From: Siphonodentalium dalli
Taxonomy: Eukaryota > Mollusca > Scaphopoda > Gadilida > Siphonodentaliidae
DNA length: 64,000 nucleotides
Direction: 5' to 3'
Assembly: GCA_032622095.1 (NCBI GenBank)
Contig: CP136069.1
Coordinates: 48,336,194-48,400,193, forward strand
Below, piece by piece: positions 31,604-42,590 of this stretch. The notes under the pieces were generated by a model that saw nothing but the letters and a program-made list of their open reading frames with translations, was not told where the DNA came from and did not search any database. The first letter of the stretch is position 1, and every line of letters begins with the position of its first letter. A program made the translations under genes and the position numbers.

Positions 31604-32606
31604 TCCAAACAGAGGGTCCCCATCTCAACAGATTCCAACAACAACAATCCGATCAGAGGGTCCTATACAGCCCTGTGAATTAGCCTAGGCAATAGGCAAT
31701 GCCTAGGTAAAAGCAGAGGCAAAATCGGTTTGCCTAGGCAATAATATTTCCTAGGTAAAACAAGTTCATTGGGTTACTAAAATTGATTTGTGTATATCAG
31801 AAATAGAACCTTTTTAGCCAAAATGATTTCCTTAAATAACTCATTACATATATTGTCCTACAATTGTTTCCATGGCACTGGGCCACTAACTAGCTACCCG
31901 TTATAAGGACACTTATTTTGGAGATTATTTGTGGAATTGTACATATATGTTGAGTAATGGCCTGGAAATAATGTTCCGCAAAATAACTAGGCAATTCTGG
32001 GCAATTCATGTTATTATTGAATCATATTGATTTGAGATGGCAATATTGTTGCAAAATTACTTAGGTAAAATCTGTTTTTGCCTAGGCCGATTTCTTTCAC
32101 CTTGGCAAATATATTGCCTAGGCAAATTTTCCTTAATTCCCAGGGCTGCCTATATTACTATTTCTTTGGCTTTGGGGGTAAAAAATATTTGATTTGAGTC
32201 GAGGAACCCATCAAACAAAGCTCATAGTTATTAGATATTGATTTTTGAAATTTGTTATTTACTCGAGATGAGTAGGTTTTGAAATTTGTTATTTACTCGA
32301 GATGAGTACTAATAATTGCCTTCAACTGCCGTAATCTGCTCGGGATGTGTACACCAAAATCTATTCAAACAGACAAGGATGGATAACTCTAAAATCAAGA
32401 GGTAATAATAATGCAATTTTGACTGAGTTCTGTGACAGAAAGTATTCCCGGTAATGAAAAATAATAGATTTCTAAAATCGATATCTAACAAATCTGAGCT
32501 TTGACGGGTGACTTCCTCGACTCGAATCAAATATTTTTGACCCCCCCCCCCCGAAGCCATTGAAATAGTAATTGAGAGGAGTTTTATCGGATTGAGTACC
32601 TTTAAA
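31590..32606. mobile_element. MITE with TTAAAGGTACTCAATC ends, split by another MITE
   Basis: The left end TTAAAGGTACTCAATCC (31590) and right end GGATTGAGTACCTTTAA (to about 32605) are inverted copies. The interior matches 34702-35104 and 38330-38736 (GGGTCCCCATC, TTACTATTTCTTTGGCTT, GAGTCGAGGAACCCA, CTCGAGATGAGTA). It lies in the BED-finger region of the hAT element. Confidence 0.85.
31668..32148. mobile_element. 481-bp MITE with CAGCCCTG ends and GCCTAGGCAA repeats
   Basis: It starts CAGCCCTGTGAATTA and ends TAATTCCCAGGGCTG. CCTATA flanks it on both sides (31662-31667 and 32149-32154). The host MITE reads across the site as in its other copies (GAGGGT before, TTACTATTTC after). GCCTAGGCAA palindromes and variants recur inside, mostly near the two ends. 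It is the third and youngest level of nesting here. Confidence 0.85.
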
Positions 32607-33170
32607 ATAAACATGAATGACTGTCGACATTTTGTCCAGTGTAAACGAAAGCTCAGAAACTGAAAGACAACTTCAAAGAAAACACCGCCAAAATGCTCTT
32701 TTCAAAACCGGGAACACGTGTTGTTTACAGTCTCAACGATATTACATAACGCGGAATCTGAGACGGATAGACGATGGATAACGCTATCGGTTGCTCAGTC
32801 TCATAGCAACCGATAGCTACTCGCGTCGTCGGTCCATCGGCAATCTCCGAGCTTTTGCTACCATTTTAAAGCTATAATTCCCGTCGTATTTAGTCATCCT
32901 ATAGTGGCTAATTGCTGGCTATAATTATATTTAATAGCATGCGAACATCCGCGATGTAGAATAAGAATTATTACAGTAGGTGTATATATACATAATTGTC
33001 TGGAATTAAATGCCACAAAAACAGCTAAGATCGACATGTGTACTTGTCCGTAAACAGCTTACGTTTCCGTCAAAGTATATTCAAAATTTCGAGTGGGCAA
33101 TTTCGACTTGAATTCGAATCGAATTCGACTTTCGAATCGAATCGAATATTCGCAGGAGCCTAACTGCGGC

Positions 33171-34480
33171 CCAACTGTAGTTAGTAGGTTGAGCATCGGT
33201 GTAGAAGGTTTTCCATTTTGGCCGCGGTAGCAACGCTAACCACACCACGGTTAAGTAGTGGAGACTTGTTTTGTCCAGCTGAGTAGGTTGTTTGTATAGC
33301 ATCATCAAAAGCCAAAATTAGTTTTTGCACCTTTTATAGCTCGAACAAGTTATTACAGACCACAGTTGTTGGAAACTTGTGTCGAAACCTCGAAAGAATA
33401 AATATCTCCACCTCTACTAGTACTTATAATACTGTCAATAGCAAGCCCACGGGTAGCCATGGGGCTTCGTACCCTTTGAACGAACTACCCTTTTTACTGC
33501 AAGTGCCCGGTGGTGGTGATCGCCATTCAGGTGAACATGTCATGTGCAGCATTTGCTGAGCGGCAATGACCTCTCTTCGAACGAAAGATGTATATTCGTA
33601 CCAGTATATAAATATGGTCACATGTACTTAATGCAGACTTAGTCTCGACAGAGACTGGTGCACACAAATTCAATAAATACAAATGTATAGACTGCCAACC
33701 CATGTCGGTATAAAGCTGCTATTACAGACATGCGGTTGATGCATGAGGCTACATGTAGATGGGTTTTTATATATAGGCACAACGTTTCAAATCATATATA
33801 TTATATAAATCACTGGGTTTGTGGCTGATGCAGTTAAGCACATATTTAAATCGAATGAGTTTAACTGCATCAGCCACAACCTCAGTTGTCGCACGCGTCA
33901 GTCGCAGGTCTGTGAAAACAGGAATTCAACTTGCATAAAGTAGCCTGACAGAATCACTGGATATAAAGACCAATGTATAAAGCAAAAGGGTATCGTGTAA
34001 ACTATATCCTTCGAATGTCCGGCGAATATCATATTAGCCTATAGCCGGGGCAAAGAATGGTAATGCTACAATTAACCTATGTCCATCCGTGGTCAAAATT
34101 TTCAACTGTTCTAAATATCGTTGAATTCCAGACATGTACTAGTACATTTATAGTCGGAAATTTCACAAGAAACAATAGGTTGAAATCTTTTTGTAGATTG
34201 ATTATCAAACAATCTATTAGTGTGGAATAATTTGTGTTAGACCAACAGATCAGGTCTGATGTTTCTAAAACCTTGAGGCTACTCAATAGATGCTATAGGA
34301 TTTTGCAATTTGTATGTTCAAATTTCAAATGTTCTCACACGGCCCAGTGAATTCTGTGTCACCGATCACACAAGGATGGAGTTGTATTAATAATAATAAC
34401 ATGCATGAGCGTTATGTTTTATTAACAGCCCTTGGACCTATTTGTGGTCCTTGACTGTCGGGACATTATTTAATGCCCTC
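33171..34480. other. Non-coding stretch with one foldback
   Basis: The only clear structure is a hairpin, TGTGGCTGATGCAGTTAA at 33820-33837 and its exact reverse complement at 33861-33878. Remaining open frames are short and without domains. Confidence 0.4.
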
Positions 34481-35160
34481 CAAAATTATTATTATACCCC
34501 CCCCCCTGCAAGTTGTGGGGGGTTATACTGGAAACATCTTAGCCCTCCTTCTGTCCATGGACACAAATTTGTGCAGAGTATTTCTCAGTCATTTTTAATC
34601 ATTTTCCATGAAACTTGGCACAGACAGCAACCACAATGATAACCTGTGCACCTGTGATTATGAAGTCTGTCCAATTGTTTTTAGTTATCCCCCTTTTTGA
34701 CTTAAAGGTACTCAATCCGATCAGAGGGTCCCCATCGCAACAGATTCCAACAACAACAACATTTTATCAAAGGTCACTTTAGTTATCAGAATCAAATAAT
34801 TATCCAAAAATAATGCTAACGACTGTGAACTATCGTATATAATTGCCCAAAATCTGTTGTATAGCAACATTTTGTTCAATGGAATTTAGTATCGAGAGTA
34901 TGTCGGTCGGCTTTTTCGGGAAACTTCTGTGACAGAAAGTATTCCTGATAATGAAAAATAATAGATTTCTAAAATCGATATCTAATAAATCTGAGCTTTG
35001 ATGGGTGCCTTCCTCGACTCGAATCAAATATTTTTTACCCCTGAAGCCAGCGAAGCCATTGAAATAGTAATTGAGAGGAGTTTTATCTGATTGAGTACCT
35101 TTAAGAAATGTTTTAATATATTATACAGGGGTATTACTTTGAGCTTTTGTTCCTATAATT
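34481..35160. repeat. Dispersed 'CCCCCC...GGGGGTTATAC' repeat interrupted by a MITE
   Basis: A 'TTATACCCCCCCCCCTGCAA' and 'GTGGGGGGTTATACTGGAAA' opening, 'CATGAAACTTGGCACAGA' and 'CTGTGCACCTGTGATT' look like a known style of dispersed repeat. A diverged second run of the same words (ATCTGTGCACCTGCGATTTT at about 35271) follows the MITE, so the MITE at 34702-35104 probably landed inside this older repeat. Confidence 0.45.
34702..35104. mobile_element. 403-bp complete MITE, TTAAAGGTACTCAATC family
   Basis: Ends TTAAAGGTACTCAATCCGAT and ATCTGATTGAGTACCTTTAA are inverted repeats. The interior includes CCTCGACTCGAATCAAATAT and GCCATTGAAATAGTAATT, as in the copies at 14.4, 31.6 and 38.3 kb. No coding capacity. 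Confidence 0.88.
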
Positions 35161-35544
35161 TTTGGTCAATTGTTTCAAAACTTTCAGACATTTAGTACCA
35201 TGGGAAACTGCATTATTCCTACATTTTTTGTTAATTTTTTTTAAATGGCACAGATATTTATTACCATGGGAATCTGTGCACCTGCGATTTTAAAGTCGGT
35301 CAGAGTGCACTTGCACTTTACTTGCTACCAAAGCTCATATACAGAGAATACTCTTTTTTATTTTATCTTCTTTTTTTCCCGTTTCATGCTGAACATAACT
35401 CAACATTTGAGTTGAGTTGCTATGGATGCTTGCGACAAAAATGGCCAAGATAAGTTCATCATAAGTTATTGTCGTTAAAGAGACTGTTCAGCAGACATTC
35501 TACTTGTACTTATGTTCCAATTCACAATTTTAACTGGCTCCAAC

Positions 35545-35815
35545 TTGATTGGTTTGGTTTATTAGGGTTTATCGTCATTCTAGCCGCTAGGCCACACATG
35601 ATGTTGTCAATTTTTCTGGTGGAGGAAAGACCACACAGAGGCTTGATTTCAACAAGAAATCGTCCCACTGCGTGTAGAAACCACCAACCCCCAGAAAGCA
35701 ACTGACAAAACTTGCCCAGATACATGATTCCAGTCACCCTTCCTATGACGGGGTTCGAACCAGCTTCGTCAGCGCTGGACGGCCTGTGACCGGGGGCTCC
35801 TGCTCCAACTTGAAA
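35545..35815 (-). mobile_element. tRNA-derived SINE
   Basis: On the minus strand a pol III B-box-like GGTTCGAACCCC lies at 35750-35761, preceded by GCCCCCGGTCACAGGCCGTC. A body follows (GTGACTGGAATCATGTATC, GTGGTTTCTACACGCAGTG, CCTCCACCAGAAAAATTGAC), ending GACGATAAACCCTAATAAAC near 35560. The B box, length of about 270 bp and AAACCCTAATAAACCAA tail are those of a mollusc-type tRNA SINE. The 174-codon minus-strand frame across it is not a gene. The A box is not clear. Confidence 0.7.
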
Positions 35816-35819
35816 ACAA

Positions 35820-37560
35820 ATTTGACTTCTTGTCTGATATAATACAACATGTGTTGGATATTTTAGGAGGTGGGTGTGGGGAAGGGTGGCTTTATACATT
35901 TCAAATTCAAGGTGCATCCCTCCCCAATGGAGACGCTCCATCCACGTCCCTGATGAATGTTGGTGAAGTACATATGCGATTTTATAGCCCTGGAAGTTAT
36001 TGCTGTGGCCAATTTTCAGATTCCATGTGTATGTATACAATTGCAATTAAATAACTAGTCTGAGTAATAGCTTTTTCTGATGAAAACAATATTGTAATAA
36101 GTGTTTACTAATTTTTGCAGATAACCTCAGCTTATCGTAAGAATGAGTGATGTGATCCTCTGAATTTGCTGCAAGATAACTTCGCCATAATTCTGGAATT
36201 TGTGAGAGGACAAAACATTTCCAATGGCAGTCTGTGTCTGTGAGTAAAATATAATGATGTTACTTTGCATTTCAACTAATCTTTTAATTTTGCATTGGGG
36301 CTACATGATCGGACTCACATGTATCACAACCTACATGCACATGTACAGTCGGTCAGGATGCTGAAATCAATCATCCAGATGAACTACTCTCATAATGAGG
36401 GGGTGCTTACGACTCTACGGCAATGCCATCGATGTGTGCTTCTTAAGGAACACTCATTTTAGCACTGCGAAGCTCAACAGGGATATTATATAGATATATT
36501 CTTCGCTGATGTTGAATCAAATATGAATCATATACTCATGCAGCAGCATGTTTAATTGAATATGATTTTTTTAATATTTGCAGGATCCTAAAATTAAGTT
36601 ACCCCTAGTGTCATTGAGTTGCAGAAGGTGCATGGATATATTTTGCGACAGCAAAACTCGAGCAGAATGTAATTATGCACTGTCCACCATGATTTTGATA
36701 AAATATTCGAGATTATGGTACAAGTTGTGTTCTGTATTTATTCTACACCATTGTGTGAATCCATGAGTCAGCTACCTTTATTGTGATTTAAGTCTGATGG
36801 ATAACCGGTTATGATCGGGACATCACCTGAAGCTGATTGTTGACATACTAAATGTACCTATAATAGCTGTTTGTCACCTTTCTTGGTGACAACATCAACA
36901 AAAAATAGTTCCGGCTTCTATTCCACTAGAGGCATACAATAATAGGTATTCAATGGTGAGATTTGGTTGAATAGTCAATAGGTGTGGAATAAAGCTTTAT
37001 TTTATTTTACTTCTAATTACACAGCTGCAATATTTTGGTCTATTTCGTAAATTCAGTTACATTGTTGGTATAATTTTTCAGCTTGTCCACGATAGTGCAA
37101 TCCTGATGTCATTGAGACTCGCAACATATTTGACATCATGCATGACAGCCTATCCAGTACCAGAGAATTAATTTAATTTCTTGCCATGTTCAATATATAA
37201 CTAACTTGCCTAGATAGTGGACAAATATTATTACTTGATTGAATATTGGTGTGTTGTAAATACAAAACCAAACCACACCTGCAAACAATTGTCCACTTAT
37301 CTGTTATGTTAAAGTGTTATGCTGCAAGATGCAATTTGACACTGGCCACTCATGTAATATTTCACGGAACTTGAGCCCCAACAAATTGGTGCAATAACGT
37401 TCACCGCATTGACGGTCTGTATACTAACTATACTCACATGTTTTTTTAATATTTGGAGTGATTATTTATTTTACTTCATTGTATAATAATTATATAAAGC
37501 ATTTCATGTATAATTTAGCGTGCAAACCCTCAAGTTGATTCAATGAACCCCATATATTCA
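35820..37560 (+). other. Unassigned stretch with exon-like scraps
   Basis: Several short open segments follow good acceptor sites: after TTTTTGCAG at 36120, after ATATTTGCAG at 36582 (DPKIKLPLVSLSCRRCMDIF, with several Cys) and after TTTTTCAG at 37081. None has a matching donor and a continuing frame, and no family is recognised. They may be decayed exons of a lost gene, or chance. Confidence 0.25.
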
Positions 37561-37564
37561 GTTT

Positions 37565-37975
37565 CCAACAACATATTTTGAAATGCTGCTTCAGTTATCA
37601 GAATCGATTAATTGCTCAAAAATAATGTCAATTATAGTATAAAATTGCTCAAAATGTGTTATTTATCAACATGTTGTTCAATGAAAATTTTGCCTCATTA
37701 TCAACACAAAGCTACTTGATTTTAGAGTTATCTTCATCCGCAATTTGGTCCAAGACCATTGGCCCGTTGACTTTTTCCCAGGCCACTATTAAGTCTCGAT
37801 GGTGAAAAATAATAGATTTAAAAATGAATATGTAATAACTCTTAGCTTTGGTGGGTGGGTTCATCGACTCAAATCAAATATCCTCCCACCCGAATCCAAA
37901 TTTATAGTAATTGAGCCTTATTGAGGGGCATCTAATCGGATGATGCATACTTAATATTGATTATATTTAAACAGT
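37565..37975. mobile_element. Degenerate MITE of the TTAAAGGTACTCAATC family
   Basis: The interior is recognisable (GTTATCAGAATCGATTAATT, TTAGAGTTATCTTCATCCGC, GGTGGGTTCATCGACTCAAA, TCTAATCGGATGATGCATAC), but both termini have decayed. This is an older copy than those at 34.7 and 38.3 kb. Confidence 0.6.
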
Positions 37976-38329
37976 TTACAGCTCTGTTTGTTCTGAGCAA
38001 TAACTATTTCTAAAAATAGTGACAAATATATGTCCCACAGGGCAACTTGATAGTCACATTATATAAGGAAATCAATATTAATTGATAGTAGTGTTCCCAG
38101 GCAGGTGTTTTTGATTCATTTCTCTTATGTTATACCGAGGAAACTATATACTTGTTGCGGGAACAGATAATTCATCTTTAAATTGAAGCCTGGAAATCAT
38201 AGAGTGTGTCATTTCATGTTTGGGAAATATGATTAACATTGGTACAAGTGACCTAGATAGCTGGAACCTGATTTGTGGATTTTCATCAACAAGTGGGGGG
38301 AGGTGTGTCTGACAATGGTTGGTTAAATG

Positions 38330-38736
38330 TTAAAGGTACTCAATCCGATTAGACCCTCATAAATTACTATTTCTTTGGCTTCTGAGGTAACAAAAATAAT
38401 TGATTCGAGTCGAGTAACCTACCCATCAACCCTCAGAGTGATCAGATATAAATTTTTGAAGTTTTGTTATCTCTTGTTTCTGGCCCAGAACATGCCGTCA
38501 AAAGGAACTTCTCAGTGCTTCATTTTAGAGTTATCCATCTTCGTCCGTTTGAATAAATGTTTCTGTTGCAATTATTAGTACACATCTCGAGAAAATTACA
38601 AATTTAAAAAAAGAATCAATATCTGATCATTCTGAGCTTTGATGGATGGGTTCCTCGACTCAAATTAATTATTTTTAACCCTTGAAGCCGAAGAAATAGT
38701 AATTTAGGGGTGCTTAATCAGATTGAGTACCTTTAA
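38330..38736. mobile_element. 407-bp complete MITE, TTAAAGGTACTCAATC family
   Basis: Ends TTAAAGGTACTCAATCCGAT and AATCAGATTGAGTACCTTTAA-type inverted repeats. The interior has TTACTATTTCTTTGGCTT and the inverted AGCCGAAGAAATAGTAATTT, showing that inversion extends inward for roughly 130 bp on each side. Confidence 0.88.
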
Positions 38737-38829
38737 GATCCATGCTATAATAGATTTTTTTCAGTCACAAATCATGACATACATAAAAAATATTTGAAAA
38801 TTCTGACTTCATATATTTATTTTTTCAGG

Positions 38830-39054
38830 ATGACTACAGAATCAGATATACAATGTGCTATATGAGGAAGTAGAGGTCTACCATACAGTAATGATATGTT
38901 ACTACTTCTAGCTTCAAAATGCCATGAGTTGAATTTCCCATTCAAGGTGGATGACAAACAGTATTTATGGAACAGTTCTCAAATGTGTGACAATCTTCAG
39001 CCGTGTAATATCATACACATGCTTTGTAAATTACCATGCAATATGTTATTGTGA
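38830..39054 (+). pseudogene. Exon-like open segment with one in-frame stop, unrecognised
   Basis: An ATG two bases after a TTTTTTCAG acceptor opens 74 codons with a single TGA at codon 13. The TGA sits where the pattern CAI-x-GSRG would accept a Cys, so Cys-to-stop is a plausible single change. The translation (LLLLASKCHELNFPFKVDD, MCDNLQPCN) is Cys-containing and protein-like but matches no family I know. It lies about 0.8 kb before the triplicated unit at 39865-40660 and might be part of the same decayed gene. Confidence 0.3.
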
Positions 39055-39864
39055 AGGAGGATTGATGATAAGTCACATTATTGTAATTGATGATCTGACA
39101 ATCTTCAACTAAGGAATGTTCTGTTCTCTGTTCATTAAAATCATGGTAAAAGAAGCCTTGATTTTGGCTAACTACAGGATTGGAGCAGTGGTCATACTAT
39201 TATTCCTCTAATTTATTAACTGACTGAAACAGCTGAAGTGGACTATCTAATAACATTTCTCCAGTGAACATGTCTGCTTGTGCCTCAACTGTTACTGTAG
39301 TGTCAACCAGAGTTTGAAGGCTCCTGCAGCACATGAAATATGAATTTTCAGCTTCATTTGTTGGATATATAGTTATATACCATTAAAATAAAGTTCATGT
39401 AAAATAATTATACTCTTTGAGAATAAACTTTCCTCTATCAAAGTAATGGTGGTAACATTGTATTGAAAAACGATGTCAGTTTAATATAATATGAGTTTAT
39501 TTATCTACTGAAAATAGGATAAGTCAGTGGGGTGTACAATTAAATAACATCAAAGAGACCATATTTTATCTTGGTGTTTGGTGTGATGACACCTTATCAG
39601 TGTTCTGTGTATTCTGCTTCTGAATTGTAATGTAAGCATTGATACTGAATCTTAATTGCCATGATACACCATGAAAGTAATAGAGAAGTGATTCCTGTTC
39701 AATGACTGGTGGTATCCTAACTACAGTATATGTAACGCAACAGAAATTGCTGGTCCCACTTTTACTTGTAACTTCTTTCGTAAATTTTAACAGTACTTAT
39801 CTGACAGTGCTGTCTCGTCAAAAGTTCAAAACAGATAAAAACGATAAATTTAATATATGCTCAG

Positions 39865-40660
39865 TTTTCGAAAAATCCTCATGTCATTGATGCGGGAGAG
39901 GTGGCTTGGAATTATTCCAAAGATCCTCATGCCCTGTCAATTGAAGAGGTGACTTCGATGCTGACTCCACAATAAGAGCAATTATTAAAATGCATGTAAC
40001 ATGCATGTAACTCTATTCATAATAGCATTGTTTGTATTGTCATTGCCATTTTATTGTACCGGTATATATGAATTTCAATGCCAACTTTCTCTGAAGTTAG
40101 TTCCATTCCACAAATCCGTTATACATGTATATGATAACTAATGGGTTGATACTTTTTGGAGAGTGTTGTGTCCTCTTGTCAAAACTTATCAAAATGATAT
40201 TTTCATGCTCACTCAGTTTTTGAAAAATCCTCTTGTCATTGACAAGGGAGAGGTGACTTGGAGTCATTCTAAAGATCCTCATACCCTGTCAATTGAAGAG
40301 GTGACTTCGATGCCTTATCCTGGATGCAAGCAATTAAAATATAAACTTGACTGCATCTAACTTTTCCGGTTCAATATAATTGTTTAATTGCCAATTTATT
40401 TTACAGGCAAATGACAATGCCAACTATGGGTGATGTTCGATCAATTAAGCGTACTGGATGTATATCTAATAGCACATTCCTCGGGATTTTATTCTGGGTA
40501 ACATTTTTCTGACAATGCTGTGTTTTCTCAACAAAATTTATGAATATGATACTTTCATTCTCAGTTTTTGAAAGATCTTCATGTCATTGACATGGGAGAG
40601 GTGGCTTGGAGTCAACCCGAAGATCCTCGTGCCCTGTCAATTGAAGAAGTGGCTTCAAAA
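39865..40660 (+). repeat. Triplicated exon-like unit (32 codons each, ~350-bp spacing)
   Basis: Units at 39865-39960, 40217-40312 and 40565-40660 each begin right after CTCAG and stay open in the same frame for 32 codons. The shared pattern is VID-x-GEV-x-W, a variable four, DP-[HR]-x-LSIEEV-x-S. The spacings are 352 and 348 bp, and sequence between units is related but less similar. Substitutions within the units preserve the frame in all three, and many are conservative or silent. No donor GT follows at the same place, so splicing is unproven. This may be a repeated exon of an unknown gene or of an expanded non-coding repeat. Confidence 0.5.
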
Positions 40661-40730
40661 ACTGAGAATGAAAGTATCATATTGATAAATTTTGTTGAGA
40701 AAACACAGCATTGTCAGAAAAATGTTACAT
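40497..40730. repeat. Large inverted repeat enclosing the third exon-like unit
   Basis: GTAACATTTTTCTGACAATG and the following ~55 bases (40499-40572) reappear inverted at about 40653-40727, with few mismatches. Most of the third unit (40573-40652) is the loop. The first two units are not enclosed in this way, so the inverted copy of the unit's own upstream flank is an added rearrangement. Confidence 0.75.
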
Positions 40731-40789
40731 GTGTACCAAATATGCACAATACTGGGTACTATATACTACAAAATTGTGTAGGTTGTTAC

Positions 40790-41135
40790 ACAGATGTGTA
40801 TCAATAAAGTACACACTACTGTGTACTATGTACACAAATGTGTATAAATAAAGTACACACTAACTGTGTATTATCTGTGTACTAACTGTGTAGTAACTGT
40901 CTACCAACTGTTTACTACACACAAGTGTATAGCGACTACACATACATGTGTGTATAGAGCTACACATATTGTGTGTACCAAAAATTGCTCTATACACATA
41001 CATGTGTGTATAGAGCTACACATATTGTGTGTACCAAAAATTGCTCTACAGTTTCTACACATAATTGTTGGAGAGCAGATGTTACACATATATGTGTACA
41101 AAGTGTGTAGCGTTTCTACACAGTGTTTTTTAGAG
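40790..41135 (+). repeat. ACACAxxTGTGTA-rich tract with a 57-bp tandem duplication
   Basis: Dense alternating TACACA/TGTGTA words form many small palindromes. A segment with ACATACATGTGTGTATAGAG and CCAAAAATTGCTCTA occurs twice in tandem (about 40938-40992 and 40994-41048). Open frames here are artefacts. Confidence 0.75.
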
Positions 41136-41342
41136 AGTACATGGTACGGAGACAACGGAATACATAAAACAATACCTACCCCGCGTCAAGTGCGGATGGA
41201 CGATGGTTAACGTAATTAGTTAATTAATCATATTCAAGTTAATGTTGCCATCATGACGTAACACGGGGTTTGACAAATAAGAATAGAAAATGTGTTATGG
41301 CAGTTTACAGGCTGCCGCCCTGTGAGGTGGAAGCTACCTGAT

Positions 41343-42590
41343 TTAACCTGGAGAACAGGTAGCTAGGGAAATTTGAATATCTTTGATCATTTTGCACGTT
41401 TTCTTTAGAACAGATGGTCGTGTGCTCCTTAAAAGCATTTTCAATTGACCAAGACTGTATGTACTTTTCGAAAAGACAGGAAATAATGATTCCCTCAAAT
41501 CGGAGAAGATTGGGCAATCAATCAGGTAGTGTATTTCGTCGCCGATTGCATTCCGATTACACAAGGTACATACACGCTGCTCTCTCGGAACATTGTTCCA
41601 ACTTCCCGATTCTACTGGCAGTTTATGATTTCTGGTTCTGAATCGAGCCAAAGTGAATACGTTATTCTGATTACTAGAATTTAGGTAGTTTTCGAAAGTG
41701 AATTCTGTCTTAACCAAGGAATAAAACATGCCCTTTCTGGAAAGTGATATATCGATTTGCCACCCGTGTATAAACTGATCTTTTAAAATGTTTGTGACAT
41801 CCTTGAGAATGCACATCGTGTTGATGAGTGAATATTTGTTCGCCCAAACATCAGACACCCCGCAACAATCAATTATTCCTTTAACTGCGTAAATCCACGG
41901 TGAAAATAATATCCCATTTGTGTAATGATTATACAGCAATGTGCACGTGTAGAGCGATTTTGAAATTTTGCCATGTGTATTTGTGACAAGCGAAACCCAG
42001 AATTTTAGCAATCTATTATTGAATGTAACTTCTATGGGTATGTACCTGTTTCGCCATAAACCATATATGTTGGAGTTGACTTTTTGAGGTTTAGAATAAT
42101 CTTACAAAACTTTAAATGTACTCGTTCAATAGAACTTATGTCACCAAGCCCCCATATCTCACAGCCGTATGTAAGTATTGGTACCACCATTTGATCAAAC
42201 AACGTGAACATGCATTTAATAGAGAGGTTATTCCGTTTTCCGATCTTAATAAAATCATATATCGCTTTGGTGGCTTTGTTACAAGTGTATTGTTTCATAG
42301 CTTTGAAAGAACCTGTTCTACCGAAATTAATACCAAGGTAGTTAAAAGCATCGACATATTGTAGTTGGTTTCCAAGGAGATTTATTGCTGGGTAATGTTT
42401 TGGCTTTCGTTTTGCGAAACAGACTAACTTTGTTTTTGAGATGTTTACCCGAAGGTGCCAAATATTACAATAGTCAGCAAATAAATCAAGTGAATATTGC
42501 AGTGCATGTGGGGATTCTGCCATTAGAACCGTATCATCCGCATAAAGCATGATAAACAGCTTCACATATATTTCCAATGTTTCAAGTTCG
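41343..42590 (-). pseudogene. CR1-like LINE fragment: RT C-terminal half and zinc tail
   Basis: Minus strand: catalytic YADD at 42533-42544 (LYADDTVLMAESPHALQY), then DYCNIWHLRVNISKTKLVCF, YLGINFGRTGSF and PILTYGCEIWGLGD, down to about 42032. A frame change follows, then a C-terminal part with FTLARFRTRNHKLPVESGSW and a C-x2-C-x9-H-x4-C motif (CTLC...HYLIDC, about 41514-41570). The N-terminal palm with the first catalytic Asp is missing on this strand, so it is 5'-truncated. It meets a second, oppositely oriented fragment at about 42590. Confidence 0.9.

Larger units (their letters stand above)
31073..33162 (-). mobile_element. hAT element, 8-bp duplication ACTGCGGC, with nested insertions
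   Basis: ACTGCGGC at 31065-31072 and 33163-33170 flanks the element exactly. The ends are TAGGGTCCTGCGAAT and, inverted, TAGGCTCCTGCGAAT (one mismatch in 15), followed on both sides by subterminal TCGAATCGAAT arrays. An 8-bp duplication, TAGGG-type ends and a BED-finger fragment (31484-31560, minus strand) all point to hAT. It is interrupted by a MITE (31590-32606) that carries another MITE (31668-32148). The transposase catalytic region is absent. Confidence 0.92.

Noticed and set aside
35750-35761. A tRNA gene at the GGTTCGAACC box
   Set aside because: No complete cloverleaf or clear A box could be drawn; the flanks continue as SINE body.
35522-36046. 174-codon minus-strand open frame
   Set aside because: Most of it is a tRNA-type SINE with a B box and an AAACCCTAATAAAC tail; no protein family is seen.
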